Shown here: in pieces, positions 53,918 to 63,023 of the stretch
Position numbering within the stretch: the stretch's first letter is position 1
Layout: each line of letters starts with the position of its first letter
Assembly: GCF_000633595.2 (NCBI RefSeq)
Contig: NZ_JIBU02000018.1
Coordinates: 57,267 to 121,266, forward strand
Origin: Clostridium drakei
Lineage (GTDB): Bacteria; Bacillota; Clostridia; Clostridiales; Clostridiaceae
DNA: 64,000 nucleotides
Direction of reading: 5' to 3'
The notes under the pieces: generated by a model
The model's database searches: none
Told to the model about the DNA's origin: nothing
The model's input: only the letters and a program-made list of their open reading frames with translations
Program-made: the position numbers and the translations under genes

Positions 53918-53993
53918 GAATTAAGATTTTCTTCAAATATTTGAAATTTTACTTAACTAAAATTTATTATAAAATTAGCTGCAGAGGTGTTAC

Positions 53994-54464
53994 ATGGATA
54001 TAACAATAATAAAAGGAAATATAAATTACATAGATGAATGTGAAGCTGCATTAGTAAATTCTGAATTAGGCATAAGATATTTTGATAAAAAAGGAAGTGC
54101 TAGAGACGCATTGAAAGAAGGCTTTGATAAGAGGCAAGTGTATGTTGCTATTGATGATAATAATAATTGCAAAGGGTTCATATGGGTTATTCTAAATGGA
54201 GCATTTCATTCGTTTCCTTATTTACATATTATTGCAGTAAATCAAGAAAGTCGTGGTAAAGGAATAGGTAAAAAATTATTAAAATTCTTTGAGTATATTT
54301 GTTTTAAAGATTATAGTAAACTATTTTTAGTAGTTGGAGATTTTAATTCAGCTGCAAGAATATTATATGAAAGAATTGGATATGTTCAAGTTGGTACTAT
54401 ACCTGATTTGTATAGAGAAGGAATAACTGAAAATTTGATGATGAAATCTAGAGAAGAGAATTGA
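53994..54464 (+). CDS. GNAT-family N-acetyltransferase between arrays 2 and 3
   Basis: A 156-residue GNAT enzyme with the motif A loop NQESRGKGIGKKLLKFF and the end motif NSAARILYERIGYVQVG. The substrate is unknown. It starts 80 bases after the last repeat of array 2, on the same strand, with GAGGTG upstream of the ATG. It has no known CRISPR role; other GNAT genes occur in the window at 23770 and 24502 but are not close copies. Confidence 0.85.
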   Translation: MDITIIKGNINYIDECEAALVNSELGIRYFDKKGSARDALKEGFDKRQVYVAIDDNNNCKGFIWVILNGAFHSFPYLHIIAVNQESRGKGIGKKLLKFFEYICFKDYSKLFLVVGDFNSAARILYERIGYVQVGTIPDLYREGITENLMMKSREEN

Positions 54465-54524
54465 TACCATATACGTTTACTTTTTAGATGTTCTTCAAAT
54501 ACTTATATATTAAAATTTATATAT

Positions 54525-54806
54525 AAGTCCATTGAAGTAACAATGGGTGAGAATGGTAAGTTTTTAGCTTCTAAAGAATCATATTCTAATATATCAGATT
54601 TAGTTGATAAGGAGTTGATTCATAGGCAAACTTAAAATGCTAATTCAATAGAAAAGCAGAAAGATACTGAAATAACTTAGGGTAAAGCTATAGAACTTGT
54701 TAAATAGCTTCTTAGTAATGAAACAGATTATAAGGTAAATGATATGGGGAACAATCTTGCATACTATGATTTATATACTAAATCATAGTATGCAATTATA
54801 AGTTAA
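54525..54806 (+). pseudogene. Decayed gene fragment with four in-frame stops
   Basis: One frame reads coherently from KSIEVTMGENGKFLASKES to NETDYKVNDMGNNLAYY despite TAA or TAG codons at four places. The amino-acid composition and codon use are coding-like, so this is likely a remnant of a small secreted or phage-type protein. A perfect 15-bp hairpin (54759-54793) sits inside it. Family not recognised. Confidence 0.5.
54759..54793. repeat. Perfect inverted repeat
   Basis: GCATACTATGATTTA and TAAATCATAGTATGC around a 5-base TATAC loop. No T-run follows on either strand. Confidence 0.6.
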
Positions 54807-54880
54807 AACATTAATTTATAATTGATTTTTGATACAGGACTTATATGTTCAGCCTACCCATCTGTAAATTCAAAAAATTA

Positions 54881-55324
54881 TCAATTAAGTTTTTTATTAC
54901 TTTTAATTAATATAATTGCTAATACTGATAAAGTTACAAATATTATAGAGATAAAAAGATAAGCATAAGGCTCCTTTTCAAATGCTAAATTAGTGGGGTA
55001 ATTTAACCAAACAAAGAACATTCTTAAACCACACAATGGTGTAAAAAATATAATAATGAATAAAATATTTGATGTTATCGAGGCAACCATTACCAGTATC
55101 CAATATGCTAATGCATATAAGAAAAATGCTAATTCTTTTTTCTTATATAGGTATATACCATAACCAGTCCATGCCAATAAATAAAAAACAGTAGCAAAAA
55201 AGTTGAAGTAAGATAATTTACTATCAATAATAAGGGGAAGATTGATGGTAAAAGTAACTAAATACAGAATAAATAAAATAGAAATACCAACTGCACTTTT
55301 TGAAACAGTAACCATATTTTCCAA
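54881..55324 (-). CDS. Small membrane protein, unknown
   Basis: A 147-residue protein with four hydrophobic segments (about 7-30, 39-55, 62-85, 115-138) and a Lys-rich end. No family was recognised. TTG 55324 is chosen because AAGGAG lies 9 bases upstream; the GTG at 55333 is too close to that site. It stands alone on the minus strand among AT-rich DNA. Confidence 0.6.
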   Translation of the reverse strand: MENMVTVSKSAVGISILFILYLVTFTINLPLIIDSKLSYFNFFATVFYLLAWTGYGIYLYKKKELAFFLYALAYWILVMVASITSNILFIIIFFTPLCGLRMFFVWLNYPTNLAFEKEPYAYLFISIIFVTLSVLAIILIKSNKKLN

Positions 55325-55333
55325 GTATATCAC

Positions 55334-56053
55334 ATCTCCTTTTTAATAAGTTAATTCTATGAGTTTAATTAACTCAAATATCAATATTAAATTATAATTT
55401 CAATCCACATATTTTAAAGTGAAATTTTAATGCTTTTGTATTGAAATTTTATCTTGAAAATAGTTAAACCCTTCATAGAGGATCATGTATTTAGTTTTCT
55501 TAAATTATTCTATTTATTGTTATATAATGCAACAAATTACATTATTTTATTTTTTAGATTATAAACGACTCTTTTATTATAGAATCCTTTTCTTTAAATT
55601 AAATTTTTAACATTATAGTTTTCTTGAAGAATAGTAAAAAAACTATTATAGTGTAATTATACACTATAATAGAAATTTAATCAACTTTGCTATTTGTGTG
55701 AATAGCAGCATATCACAATTATTTAGTATAAACTAATGATGTTCAAAAAAGTAAATAAAACCTCTTTCAACAACAATTTTTTTATCAGATCCCTATTATT
55801 GCTAATACACCCATCTTTATTTATATGAAATTCCTTCTCCTATTGTGGAAGAAATAAGTGATTGGCACAAAATCATATATTTATGCTCTCTATTTAACTG
55901 GCAGATAACGAGCTTACTTAGGTAAGGGGTATTTCTAATAAGCAAACTCAATCTGAGTATAAGAATCACTTGATTATATTAAATGTATAAATGAGCACTG
56001 GATAAGAAGTATTCATCATAAGTAAACTCTGTCTGAATGTAAGAATCACTTAA
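55334..56053. other. AT-rich region without genes
   Basis: No frame over 60 codons is credible here. An imperfect direct repeat of about 80 bases is seen (see 55918-56060). The rest has stops in every frame and looks like decayed DNA. Confidence 0.45.
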
Positions 56054-56060
56054 TCAGATA
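55918..56060. repeat. Imperfect tandem repeat next to the HxlR gene end
   Basis: Two roughly 70-80-base units share AATAAGCAAACTC...CTGAGTATAAGAATCACTT and CATAAGTAAACTC...CTGAATGTAAGAATCACTT (about 55938 and 56018). The second runs into the last codons of the HxlR gene. Confidence 0.55.
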
Positions 56061-56374
56061 GAGTTATTTTTATATTTATAAACTTCATAACCCCAATTAC
56101 TAAGAGATTCCAAAACAACTATAAGTTTTTCACTAAGCCCTGATAGTTCATATTCTACTCTTGGTGGAATTTCATTGTATTGATGACGAACAATAAGACA
56201 GTCTTTTTCTAATTCTTTTAAGTTTTTTGAAAGCATTAAACTGGAAATGCCTTCAACTTTTCTTTGTAATTCATTGAATCTAATAACTCCATTTTGGTAC
56301 ATAGTCCAAATGATCAGGAGCTTCCATTTGCCACCGATAACATCCATAGCATATTTAACATAACAATCTTCCAT
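56054..56374 (-). CDS. HxlR-family transcriptional regulator
   Basis: A 106-residue winged-helix regulator. The HxlR signature is clear: AMDVIGGKWKLLIIWTMY, then GISSLMLSKNLKELEKDCLI and IPPRVEYELS. A Cys near residue 4 (MEDCYVKY) is where redox- or aldehyde-sensing members carry a sensor Cys. It is divergent from a FMN reductase gene 120 bases away, which is the standard HxlR target arrangement. The stop is in a duplicated segment. Confidence 0.92.
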   Translation of the reverse strand: MEDCYVKYAMDVIGGKWKLLIIWTMYQNGVIRFNELQRKVEGISSLMLSKNLKELEKDCLIVRHQYNEIPPRVEYELSGLSEKLIVVLESLSNWGYEVYKYKNNSI

Positions 56375-56494
56375 AAAGCAACCTCCATTACTTATATAAA
56401 TATTAGTAACTAAATAAATTTTGCGTACTTGTTAATTTATATGTTACTTAATATAATAAAGTTAGTCAATAAATATTTAAAGGGGAAATGTGAA

Positions 56495-57049
56495 ATGTCA
56501 AAAGTAGTTATTTTTAAAGGTAGTCCAAGAAAAAATGGATACACTTCAAGGCTATTAGAACAAGTGGCAAAAGGTGCTAAATCTAAAGGTGCCGAAGTTA
56601 TTGAATTTGATTTAAATGATCCTGGTATTCGCGGATGTCAGGGATGTTATTATTGCCGTACTCATGATGGTTGTGCTGTTAATGATTATCTTCAGCCAAT
56701 GTATAAAGCCATTGATGAAGCTGATGCTATTGTATTTGGATCTCCAATTTACTATTATCAAATTACAGGACAAGCAAGAGTTTGGTTAGATCGTACTTTC
56801 CCAATGGTTGGGGAAAACTTTGCACCAAGACACTCTGGTAAAAAGGCAATAACAATATTTGCTCAAGGTAATCCAAATCCACAAATAGCTGAAGAAGGAA
56901 TTAAATTTGTTACTAACATTTTTGAAACATATGGTTGGAAAATAGAGGATAGTATTCATTACTGTGGAACTAGCTCTAATCCTGATTTAGAAAAGTTTGA
57001 AGAGTTATCTTTAAGAGCTTTTAAAGATGGGGAAAATTTAGTTGGGTAA
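56495..57049 (+). CDS. NAD(P)H-dependent FMN reductase / iron-sulfur flavoprotein-like
   Basis: A 184-residue flavodoxin-fold enzyme (SKVVIFKGSPRKNGYTSRLL is the phosphate-binding loop). The Cys group CQGCYYCRTHDGC is the site where iron-sulfur flavoproteins bind a cluster; spacing C-x2-C-x2-C-x4-C is close to theirs. It also has FGSPIYYYQITGQARVWLDR, typical of FMN reductases. ATG 56495 follows AAAGGGGAAATG. It is divergent from HxlR, which probably controls it. It may reduce flavins, quinones or aldehyde stress products. Confidence 0.87.
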   Translation: MSKVVIFKGSPRKNGYTSRLLEQVAKGAKSKGAEVIEFDLNDPGIRGCQGCYYCRTHDGCAVNDYLQPMYKAIDEADAIVFGSPIYYYQITGQARVWLDRTFPMVGENFAPRHSGKKAITIFAQGNPNPQIAEEGIKFVTNIFETYGWKIEDSIHYCGTSSNPDLEKFEELSLRAFKDGENLVG

Positions 57050-57086
57050 ATTAAGCTTGACAAATTACTAGTATATTTTAATAAGA

Positions 57087-57265
57087 ATTTTACCAGCTGA
57101 ATTTAGAAACAAAGTACCTTTAAAGCTTTGAAACATAAGGCTTAAGGGTGCTTTTTTTATTTGAATTTTCAAAAACGAAAAACGGCTGGTAAAATTTTAA
57201 GAAAATCCTTTATTTTCAATGGATTAAGAGTTATAATAAAAAATAAGAATGGCTATTTTACAGTG
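57087..57265 (+). promoter_or_regulatory. CRISPR leader 3
   Basis: Conserved leader: TTTTACCAGCTGAATTT, hairpin GTACCTTTAAAGC...GGCTTAAGGGTGCTTTTTTT, ACGGCTGGTAAAATTTTAAG, TATAAT at 57232-57237, GAATGGCTATTTTACAGTG. The hairpin can also terminate the flavoprotein gene. Confidence 0.8.
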
Positions 57266-58017
57266 GTTGAACTTTAACATAGGATGTATTTAAATATATT
57301 TTCTTGAACTGCATTAACTAAATCCTGGTCAGGTTGAACTTTAACATAGGATGTATTTAAATGAAATAACAAAAGTTGAAGGTGAAACACTTAATAAATG
57401 TTGAACTTTAACATAGGATGTATTTAAATTTATATTTAGACTGTATTGTTTTTATTTCCTCATTAGTTGAACTTTAACATAGGATGTATTTAAATTTGCG
57501 ATGTAGCTCTATATTTGAAAAGACTATTTTGTTGAACTTTAACATAGGATGTATTTAAATACTTAACTTTCTAAAATATCTTTTAAAACTAATCCGTTGA
57601 ACTTTAACATAGGATGTATTTAAATCATACACAGTAATAGCACTTGCCATGTTTATTATGTTGAACTTTAACATAGGATGTATTTAAATTAATTTTACTA
57701 ATACTAAAGTAACGTTTAAAGATGCGTTGAACTTTAACATAGGATGTATTTAAATGCTGCTGCTTCTTGAACAGTTTTAGTTTGTGCCATAGGTTGAACT
57801 TTAACATAGGATGTATTTAAATAACAATTTTAATTGCTGGTATGTTTCCTTTTTCTCTGTTGAACTTTAACATAGGATGTATTTAAATGATGTAAATGGT
57901 TCATATCAAATAATAAAAAAAGTAAGTTGAACTTTAACATAGGATGTATTTAAATGCTTGTCCTACATAATAAGTTGCATTATTAAGTGCTAGTTGAACT
58001 TTAACATATGATGTATA
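57266..58017 (+). CRISPR. CRISPR array 3 (12 repeats, 11 spacers)
   Basis: The largest array. Repeats at 57266, 57333, 57400, 57466, 57531, 57596, 57660, 57726, 57793, 57859, 57926 and a degenerate twelfth at 57993. Eleven full repeats are identical (AGGAT variant). Spacers are 34-37 bases. The eighth spacer, read as its complement, begins ATGGCACAAACT and stays open, the pattern of the start of a phage gene. Leader at left. Confidence 0.97.
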
Positions 58018-58103
58018 CATGAAAAACGTATTAAGCAATTTGAACAGAGGATTATATTATTAATTTTACTCCACTAAAATCGTTTAATAATTTTTTAGCA
58101 ATC

Positions 58104-58147
58104 AAAAGGTCTTTCATTAATTTTTTTAGTGAGAAAGACCTTTTTAC
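58104..58147 (+). terminator. Rho-independent terminator after array 3
   Basis: AAAAGGTCTTTC and GAAAGACCTTTTT around a T-rich loop. It should end pre-crRNA 3. Confidence 0.75.
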
Positions 58148-58280
58148 TTGATAAGTGTTACCATATTAGAAAATTATTCTGTTAAATTTATCATTTTCTT
58201 AAGTGATGTTACATATTATAAGGAAAGATATATATAATAATATTAATAATTTGAATTTTAATAATTTTCTATTGTTTATA

Positions 58281-58309
58281 TTGACACAGGATGGAAAAAA
58301 TGATAATGT
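58281..58309 (+). promoter_or_regulatory. Promoter of the valS T-box transcript
   Basis: TTGACA (58281-58286), 17 bases, TAATGT (58304-58309). Confidence 0.65.
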
Positions 58310-58315
58310 ATAAAA

Positions 58316-58604
58316 CAAAATACAGTAATTAGCTATGATGAGGAAGAGTAATTACAGATTTGAAATAAAGAGAGGAAATGATGGTGAGAATTTTCCGTGA
58401 TAGATGTGATGAAGGTAGCCTTGGAGCTTTAAACCGAAAGTATTATATGAGTAGGCTTTAATGGAGTTCCCACCATTAAAAGGGAAGTAGTATCGGTAGA
58501 GTTTACCCGTACTATAATGAGCGTGTATTTTTGTACAAATTTAGGTGGTACCACGGAGTTACAGTCTTCGTCCTATTTATTAGGATGAAGGCTTTTTTTT
58601 TTAA
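58316..58604 (+). promoter_or_regulatory. T-box leader of valS
   Basis: The T-box core AGGTGGTACCACGG is at 58543-58556. Stem I elements GATGAGGAAGAGTA and GAGTAGGC are present; GTA at 58440-58442 is a candidate Val specifier codon. The terminator CTTCGTCCTA/TAGGATGAAG with ten T residues is at 58566-58602. Uncharged tRNA(Val) should let transcription reach valS. Confidence 0.9.
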
Positions 58605-58645
58605 TGCACAGTTAGAAAAAAATTTAATTTTTAGGAGGTAAAAAA

Positions 58646-61045
58646 ATGTTAGATAAAAAATATGATCCAATAAAAAATGAAAAGAAATGGCAAAAATTTT
58701 GGCAGGAAAATCGCATATATAAATATGATTTTGTAAGTGACAAAAAAACTTTTTCAATAGATACACCGCCGCCAACGATAAGTGGAAGCCTTCACATAGG
58801 GCACATATTTTCTTATACACAGGCTGAAATCATTGCAAGATTTCATAGGATGCAAGGTGAAAATGTATTTTATCCTTTTGGTTTTGATGACAATGGTCTT
58901 CCTACTGAAAGACTAATAGAAAAAGAGGAAAACATACGTGCAAATTCTATACCAAGAAGTGAGTTTACTGAAAAATGCATGGTTACAACTAAAAAGTATG
59001 AAGAGGATTTTAAAAATTTATGGATGTCAATGGGGTTTAGTGTAGATTGGAGCCTTCAATATAAGACTATTGGTTCTACAGCAAGAAAAATATCTCAAAA
59101 AGCATTTTTGGATATGGCAAAGCTCAGAAAAGCGTATATAAAAGAATCGCCAGTATTATGGTGTACAACATGCCGAACTTCAATAGCTCAAGCAGAGCTT
59201 GAAAGTGCAGATAAGGAAACTACTTTTAATTATGTAACTTTTATATGTGAAGATAGTGAGTTGATTATTGCAACTACAAGACCTGAGCTTTTGTATAGCT
59301 GTGTATGTTTATTTATAAATCCAGAAGATGAGAGATATTTAAAATACCTAGGAAAAAGAGCATTAGTACCATTATATAATTATGAAATACCTATATTTTC
59401 AGATGAAAAAGTAAGCATGGATAAAGGAACGGGTATAGTAATGTGTGCTACTTTTGGAGATACCACAGATGTAGAATGGTACAAGAAATATAAGCTGCCA
59501 TATAGAAAGACTATAGAAGAAAACGGTAAAATATCAGAAGGTGTACCATTTATTGGTGGACTTGGTACTCTAAATGCAAGAGAGAAAATTATACAACTAC
59601 TTAAGGATAATAATATTTTAGTAAAGAGTGAAACTATAACACATTCTGTTTCAATTCATGAAAGATGTGGAAAGGCAATAGAGATAATACCTTCAAAACA
59701 GTGGTATATAGATATTTTAAGTGAAAAAGAAAGATATCTTAAAGCTGCTGATGAAATAAACTGGTATCCAGCATCTATGAAAAACAAATATATAACTTGG
59801 GTAGAAAATTTAAAATGGGATTGGTGTATCTCAAGACAAAGATACTTTGGAGTTCCATTTCCTATCTGGTACTGTAAAAAGTGTGGAAAGCCTATTTTTG
59901 CAAAAGATGAAGAACTTCCTATTAATCCTATTGAAACAAACCCTTCAGATCCATGTAGCTGCGGAAGCACAGATTTTATACCAGAAACAGCAGTTTTTGA
60001 TACCTGGGCAACATCTTCACTTACTCCACTTATAAATTCAAAGTGGAATACAGATAAGGATATGACAGAAGAGCTTCTTCCCATGGGAATGAGAACACAA
60101 GCACATGAGATAATAAGAACTTGGACATTTTATACAATAGTAAGAAGTCTATTTCACACTGGAAAAATTCCATGGAAAGATATTATGTTATGTGGTTTTG
60201 TTTTAGCAAAAAAGGGAGAAAAGATAAGCAAATCAAAAAATAATGCGCCTTCTTCTCCAAAGGAGCTTATAAAAAGACATTCCGCAGATGCATTAAGATA
60301 TTGGGCTTCTAGTGCTAAACTTGGAACAGACACTATGTTTTCAGAAGAAGAATTGAAAACATCCAAAAGATTTTTAAATAAACTTTGGAATGCATCAGCA
60401 TTCTGTATTATGCAATTAGAAGATTATGATGAAGTAAAACCAATTAAATTACTTCCAATAGATAAGTGGATACTTGAAAAAATTAAAATTTTAGAAAAAA
60501 ACTCTATAGAAAATTTAAATCAATATGAAACAGGCCTTGCCAAGCATGATATAGACGAATTTTTCTGGAATGATTTTTGTGATAATTATCTTGAAATAAT
60601 AAAGGATAGGCTTTATAAACCAGAAATACATGGAAAAGATGAGAGATTATCAGGACAATATACTTTATATAATGCTCTTTTGGAGATTTTGAAATTGTAT
60701 TCCATATATGTTCCACATATTACAGAGGAAGTTTATCAATCATTCTATAGAAACTTTGAAAACTGCATTTCAATTCATAAAATGCAGTGGAGCATGAAAT
60801 TTGATAATAATGATGAAAATATTTTGCAGTTTGGTGAAAATGTTAAAAAAATTATAGGTGAAGTAAGGCGCTATAAATCTGAAAGAAATTTGTCTTTAAA
60901 AGAAAAAATAAATATATTGAAAATTTCCATTCCAAAGAGTTATGAAGAGTATATTACACAGACATTAAAAGATATAAAAGCATGCACATGGGCTGAAGAT
61001 ATTGAAGTAAAATTTAGTGACAAGTATGATGTTGAAATACTATAG
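58646..61045 (+). CDS. valS: Valyl-tRNA synthetase, short archaeal-like form
   Basis: A class Ia synthetase of 799 residues that charges tRNA(Val). Class motifs are H50-IGH53 (SLHIGHIFSY) and K526-ISKS530. The CP1 editing domain lies about 195-330, and a zinc knuckle near 415-450 (WYCKKCGKP...CSCGS) is present. The C-terminal coiled-coil arm of the common bacterial form is absent, and the KMSKS Met is Ile. This resembles the shorter ValRS seen in archaea and some bacteria. AGGAGGTAAAAAA precedes the ATG. It is T-box-regulated and lies between arrays 3 and 4. Confidence 0.9.
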   Translation: MLDKKYDPIKNEKKWQKFWQENRIYKYDFVSDKKTFSIDTPPPTISGSLHIGHIFSYTQAEIIARFHRMQGENVFYPFGFDDNGLPTERLIEKEENIRANSIPRSEFTEKCMVTTKKYEEDFKNLWMSMGFSVDWSLQYKTIGSTARKISQKAFLDMAKLRKAYIKESPVLWCTTCRTSIAQAELESADKETTFNYVTFICEDSELIIATTRPELLYSCVCLFINPEDERYLKYLGKRALVPLYNYEIPIFSDEKVSMDKGTGIVMCATFGDTTDVEWYKKYKLPYRKTIEENGKISEGVPFIGGLGTLNAREKIIQLLKDNNILVKSETITHSVSIHERCGKAIEIIPSKQWYIDILSEKERYLKAADEINWYPASMKNKYITWVENLKWDWCISRQRYFGVPFPIWYCKKCGKPIFAKDEELPINPIETNPSDPCSCGSTDFIPETAVFDTWATSSLTPLINSKWNTDKDMTEELLPMGMRTQAHEIIRTWTFYTIVRSLFHTGKIPWKDIMLCGFVLAKKGEKISKSKNNAPSSPKELIKRHSADALRYWASSAKLGTDTMFSEEELKTSKRFLNKLWNASAFCIMQLEDYDEVKPIKLLPIDKWILEKIKILEKNSIENLNQYETGLAKHDIDEFFWNDFCDNYLEIIKDRLYKPEIHGKDERLSGQYTLYNALLEILKLYSIYVPHITEEVYQSFYRNFENCISIHKMQWSMKFDNNDENILQFGENVKKIIGEVRRYKSERNLSLKEKINILKISIPKSYEEYITQTLKDIKACTWAEDIEVKFSDKYDVEIL

Positions 61046-61077
61046 AATTTTAGGTTAGACAATGCAGGAAAATTTCA

Positions 61078-61256
61078 ATTTTACCATCCGTATTAAAAAA
61101 TAAAATGCCTTTAAATCATTGAAACATAAAGCCTAGAGGTGATTTTTTTGGTATAGTTTTAAAAATTAAAAAACGGCTGGTAAAATTTTAAGAAAATCCT
61201 TTAATTTCAATGGACTAAGAGGTATAATGAAAAATGAGAATGGCTATTTTACAGTG
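61078..61256 (+). promoter_or_regulatory. CRISPR leader 4
   Basis: Conserved leader after valS: AATTTTACCATCCG, hairpin ATGCCTTTAAATCATTG...AAGCCTAGAGGTGATTTTTTT, ACGGCTGGTAAAATTTTAAG, TATAAT at 61223-61228, GAATGGCTATTTTACAGTG. Confidence 0.78.
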
Positions 61257-61484
61257 GTTGAACTTTAACATATGATGTATTTAAATACTAGTACTACCAC
61301 TTTTTAAGAGCAAATCTGTTGAGTTGAACTTTAACATATGATGTATTTAAATAGAAAATCACGTTTTGTAGAAGGATCTGAGTCTATAGTTGAACTTTAA
61401 CATATGATGTATTTAAATTAGCAAATATAGCTAAATTTTCCTGACCTGATAAAAGTTGAACTTTAACATATGATGTATTTGCAA
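61257..61484 (+). CRISPR. CRISPR array 4 (4 repeats, 3 spacers)
   Basis: Repeats at 61257, 61323, 61389 and 61455; three 36-base spacers. All repeats carry the ATGAT variant after ...AACAT. The last repeat degenerates after GTATTT. Leader at left. Confidence 0.95.
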
Positions 61485-61510
61485 ATATCAGGTGAGTAAA
61501 TACTATATAA

Positions 61511-61675
61511 ACTTACCAGCTATAGGAAAAGAAAAAGTGCTTTTAAACCTTTGAAATATAAGCTTTAAGGGTGCTTTTTTATTGAGATTTTAAGAAATCA
61601 AAATTAGGTGTAATAACATTACAAATATGATATAATTTTCACATGCTTAAGTCGGAAATGTAACAAATAGTAATT
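61511..61675 (+). other. Fifth CRISPR leader relic, no array attached
   Basis: TACCAGC at 61514 and the hairpin GTGCTTTTAAACC...AGCTTTAAGGGTGCTTTTTT match the left half of the other leaders. Downstream similarity is weak, though ATTACAAATATGATATAAT suggests a surviving -10. The group II intron fragment begins where the repeats should start. Confidence 0.55.
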
Positions 61676-62508
61676 GTGCGCCCAGCAAAGGGTAATTAAC
61701 CTAGCAGGTGGAAATCCTGTCCGAGCAAGGTCTAGCCAATCGGCGGTAGCGAGTCTTGAGTTGTCATCAGCAATGATGGGAGCTAAGCGTAGACAGCGAG
61801 AAAGTAGGGTTGAAATGCTATTGAGCTCCGAAATTTTGTACATTCAGATGGTTGACGTGTTAATTACTGCGGAAAACAATATCACATAGGTCACAATGGC
61901 AAGAACTATGTGGCACTGCGGGGTCAAAGGGCCAATCATGCTTTACACTGTGGTTAATTATCAACTGGGGAGAGCCTGTCGTTTCTTAATAATAAGTATG
62001 ACAAACAACAATAAAACGAAGAATGTCAAACGAATGACAGGCAGTCGGATAGTCTCATAGTACTGCTGAAATTGGGTAATGCCAGTGGAGGGAAGGGGAC
62101 TACATAATAACAATCTTTCTGAGGACACATTATCTGTACTCAGGGACAGGAGAAATAATGGGAACAAAATTAGAAAGAATAGCAGAAATATCAGCAAATA
62201 CAAGAAGACCAGAATTTACTTCACTATATCATTATATTAATGCTGAAATGCTTAAACAATGTCACAGAGAGCTGGATGGGAATAAGGCCGTAGGCATCGA
62301 TAGAGTTACAAAAGCAAAATATGAAGTAAATCTAGAAGAAAATATATCAAATCTAGTAAATAGGCTAAAGAATAAATCATACAAGCCTTTACCATCATTG
62401 AGAGTATGTATACCGAAAGGTAATGGTAAAATGCGCCCGTTAGGAATTTCATCCTATGAAGATAAGATAGTGCAACTTTCTGTGAAGGGCTTGCATTGTG
62501 AGGTGTAA
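61676..62508 (+). mobile_element. Group II intron, 3'-truncated
   Basis: The 5' end GTGCGCCCAGCAAAGGG is the group II consensus, followed by about 480 bases of structured ribozyme (domains I-III) and an LtrA-type reverse transcriptase frame. The reverse transcriptase breaks off after RT2 and no domain V hairpin is visible before the next gene, so the 3' part is deleted. It should be unable to splice or move. Confidence 0.75.
62158..62508 (+). pseudogene. Truncated group II intron reverse transcriptase
   Basis: The 116-residue product has the LtrA N-terminus: HYINAEMLKQCHRELDGNKA, VGIDRVTKAKYE and VCIPKGNGKMRPLGISSYED (RT1-RT2). The frame then changes to unrelated residues (SVKGLHCEV) and stops. 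The catalytic YADD region and the maturase domain are missing. A full protein is about 420 residues or more. Confidence 0.85.
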
Positions 62509-62536
62509 GTCTACTCGACTGAAGGGAGTTATAAAG

Positions 62537-62950
62537 ATGTTAGATAAAATACCTACAAGTGAGGATTTGATTACTTTAATTGGAAAATCATTATTTGAAG
62601 TTTGGACGGCATTATGTGACATGATTGAAGAGAAATATGACATGGAACATTTATGGAACAATGGAGGTAAAGCATGGAAATACGAGTATAAATATCGTAG
62701 AGGTGGAAAAACACTTTGTGCATTATATGTAAAAGAGAATTGCTTTGGGCTTATGATTATTTTTGGAAAAAATGAACGAGCAAAATTTGAGGAAGATAAA
62801 CAGAATTATTCTATTGAAGTGCAAAAAGTTTATGATGAATCAAAGACTTATCATGACGGAAAATGGATGATGTTTGAATTAGTAGATAAGTCTTTATTTG
62901 GAGATATGGAAAAAATGTTATTTATCAAAAGAAAATCAAATAAAAAGTGA
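62537..62950 (+). CDS. DUF3788 family protein
   Basis: A 137-residue soluble protein of the DUF3788 type, recognised from KAWKYEYKYRRGGKTLCALY, FGLMIIFGKNERAKFE and YHDGKWMMFEL. These are common in clostridia and Bacteroidetes; function unknown. ATG 62537 follows GAAGGGAG; an in-frame ATG at 62498 would start inside the intron fragment. It begins 28 bases after the broken reverse transcriptase. Confidence 0.82.
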   Translation: MLDKIPTSEDLITLIGKSLFEVWTALCDMIEEKYDMEHLWNNGGKAWKYEYKYRRGGKTLCALYVKENCFGLMIIFGKNERAKFEEDKQNYSIEVQKVYDESKTYHDGKWMMFELVDKSLFGDMEKMLFIKRKSNKK

Positions 62951-63023
62951 TTGTTAAATTCTAATTTTGAGTTAAGAGTTACAAATGTAAAATGATATTA
63001 TTTACAATAAGGAGGTTTACAAG

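Noticed and set aside
57625..57807. Minus-strand 60-residue frame within array 3 with repeated NTSYVKVQ words
   Set aside because: It is the translation of CRISPR repeats, not a gene.
61619..61889. Open frames on both strands at the 5' part of the group II intron
   Set aside because: They overlap the structured ribozyme and have no ribosome site.
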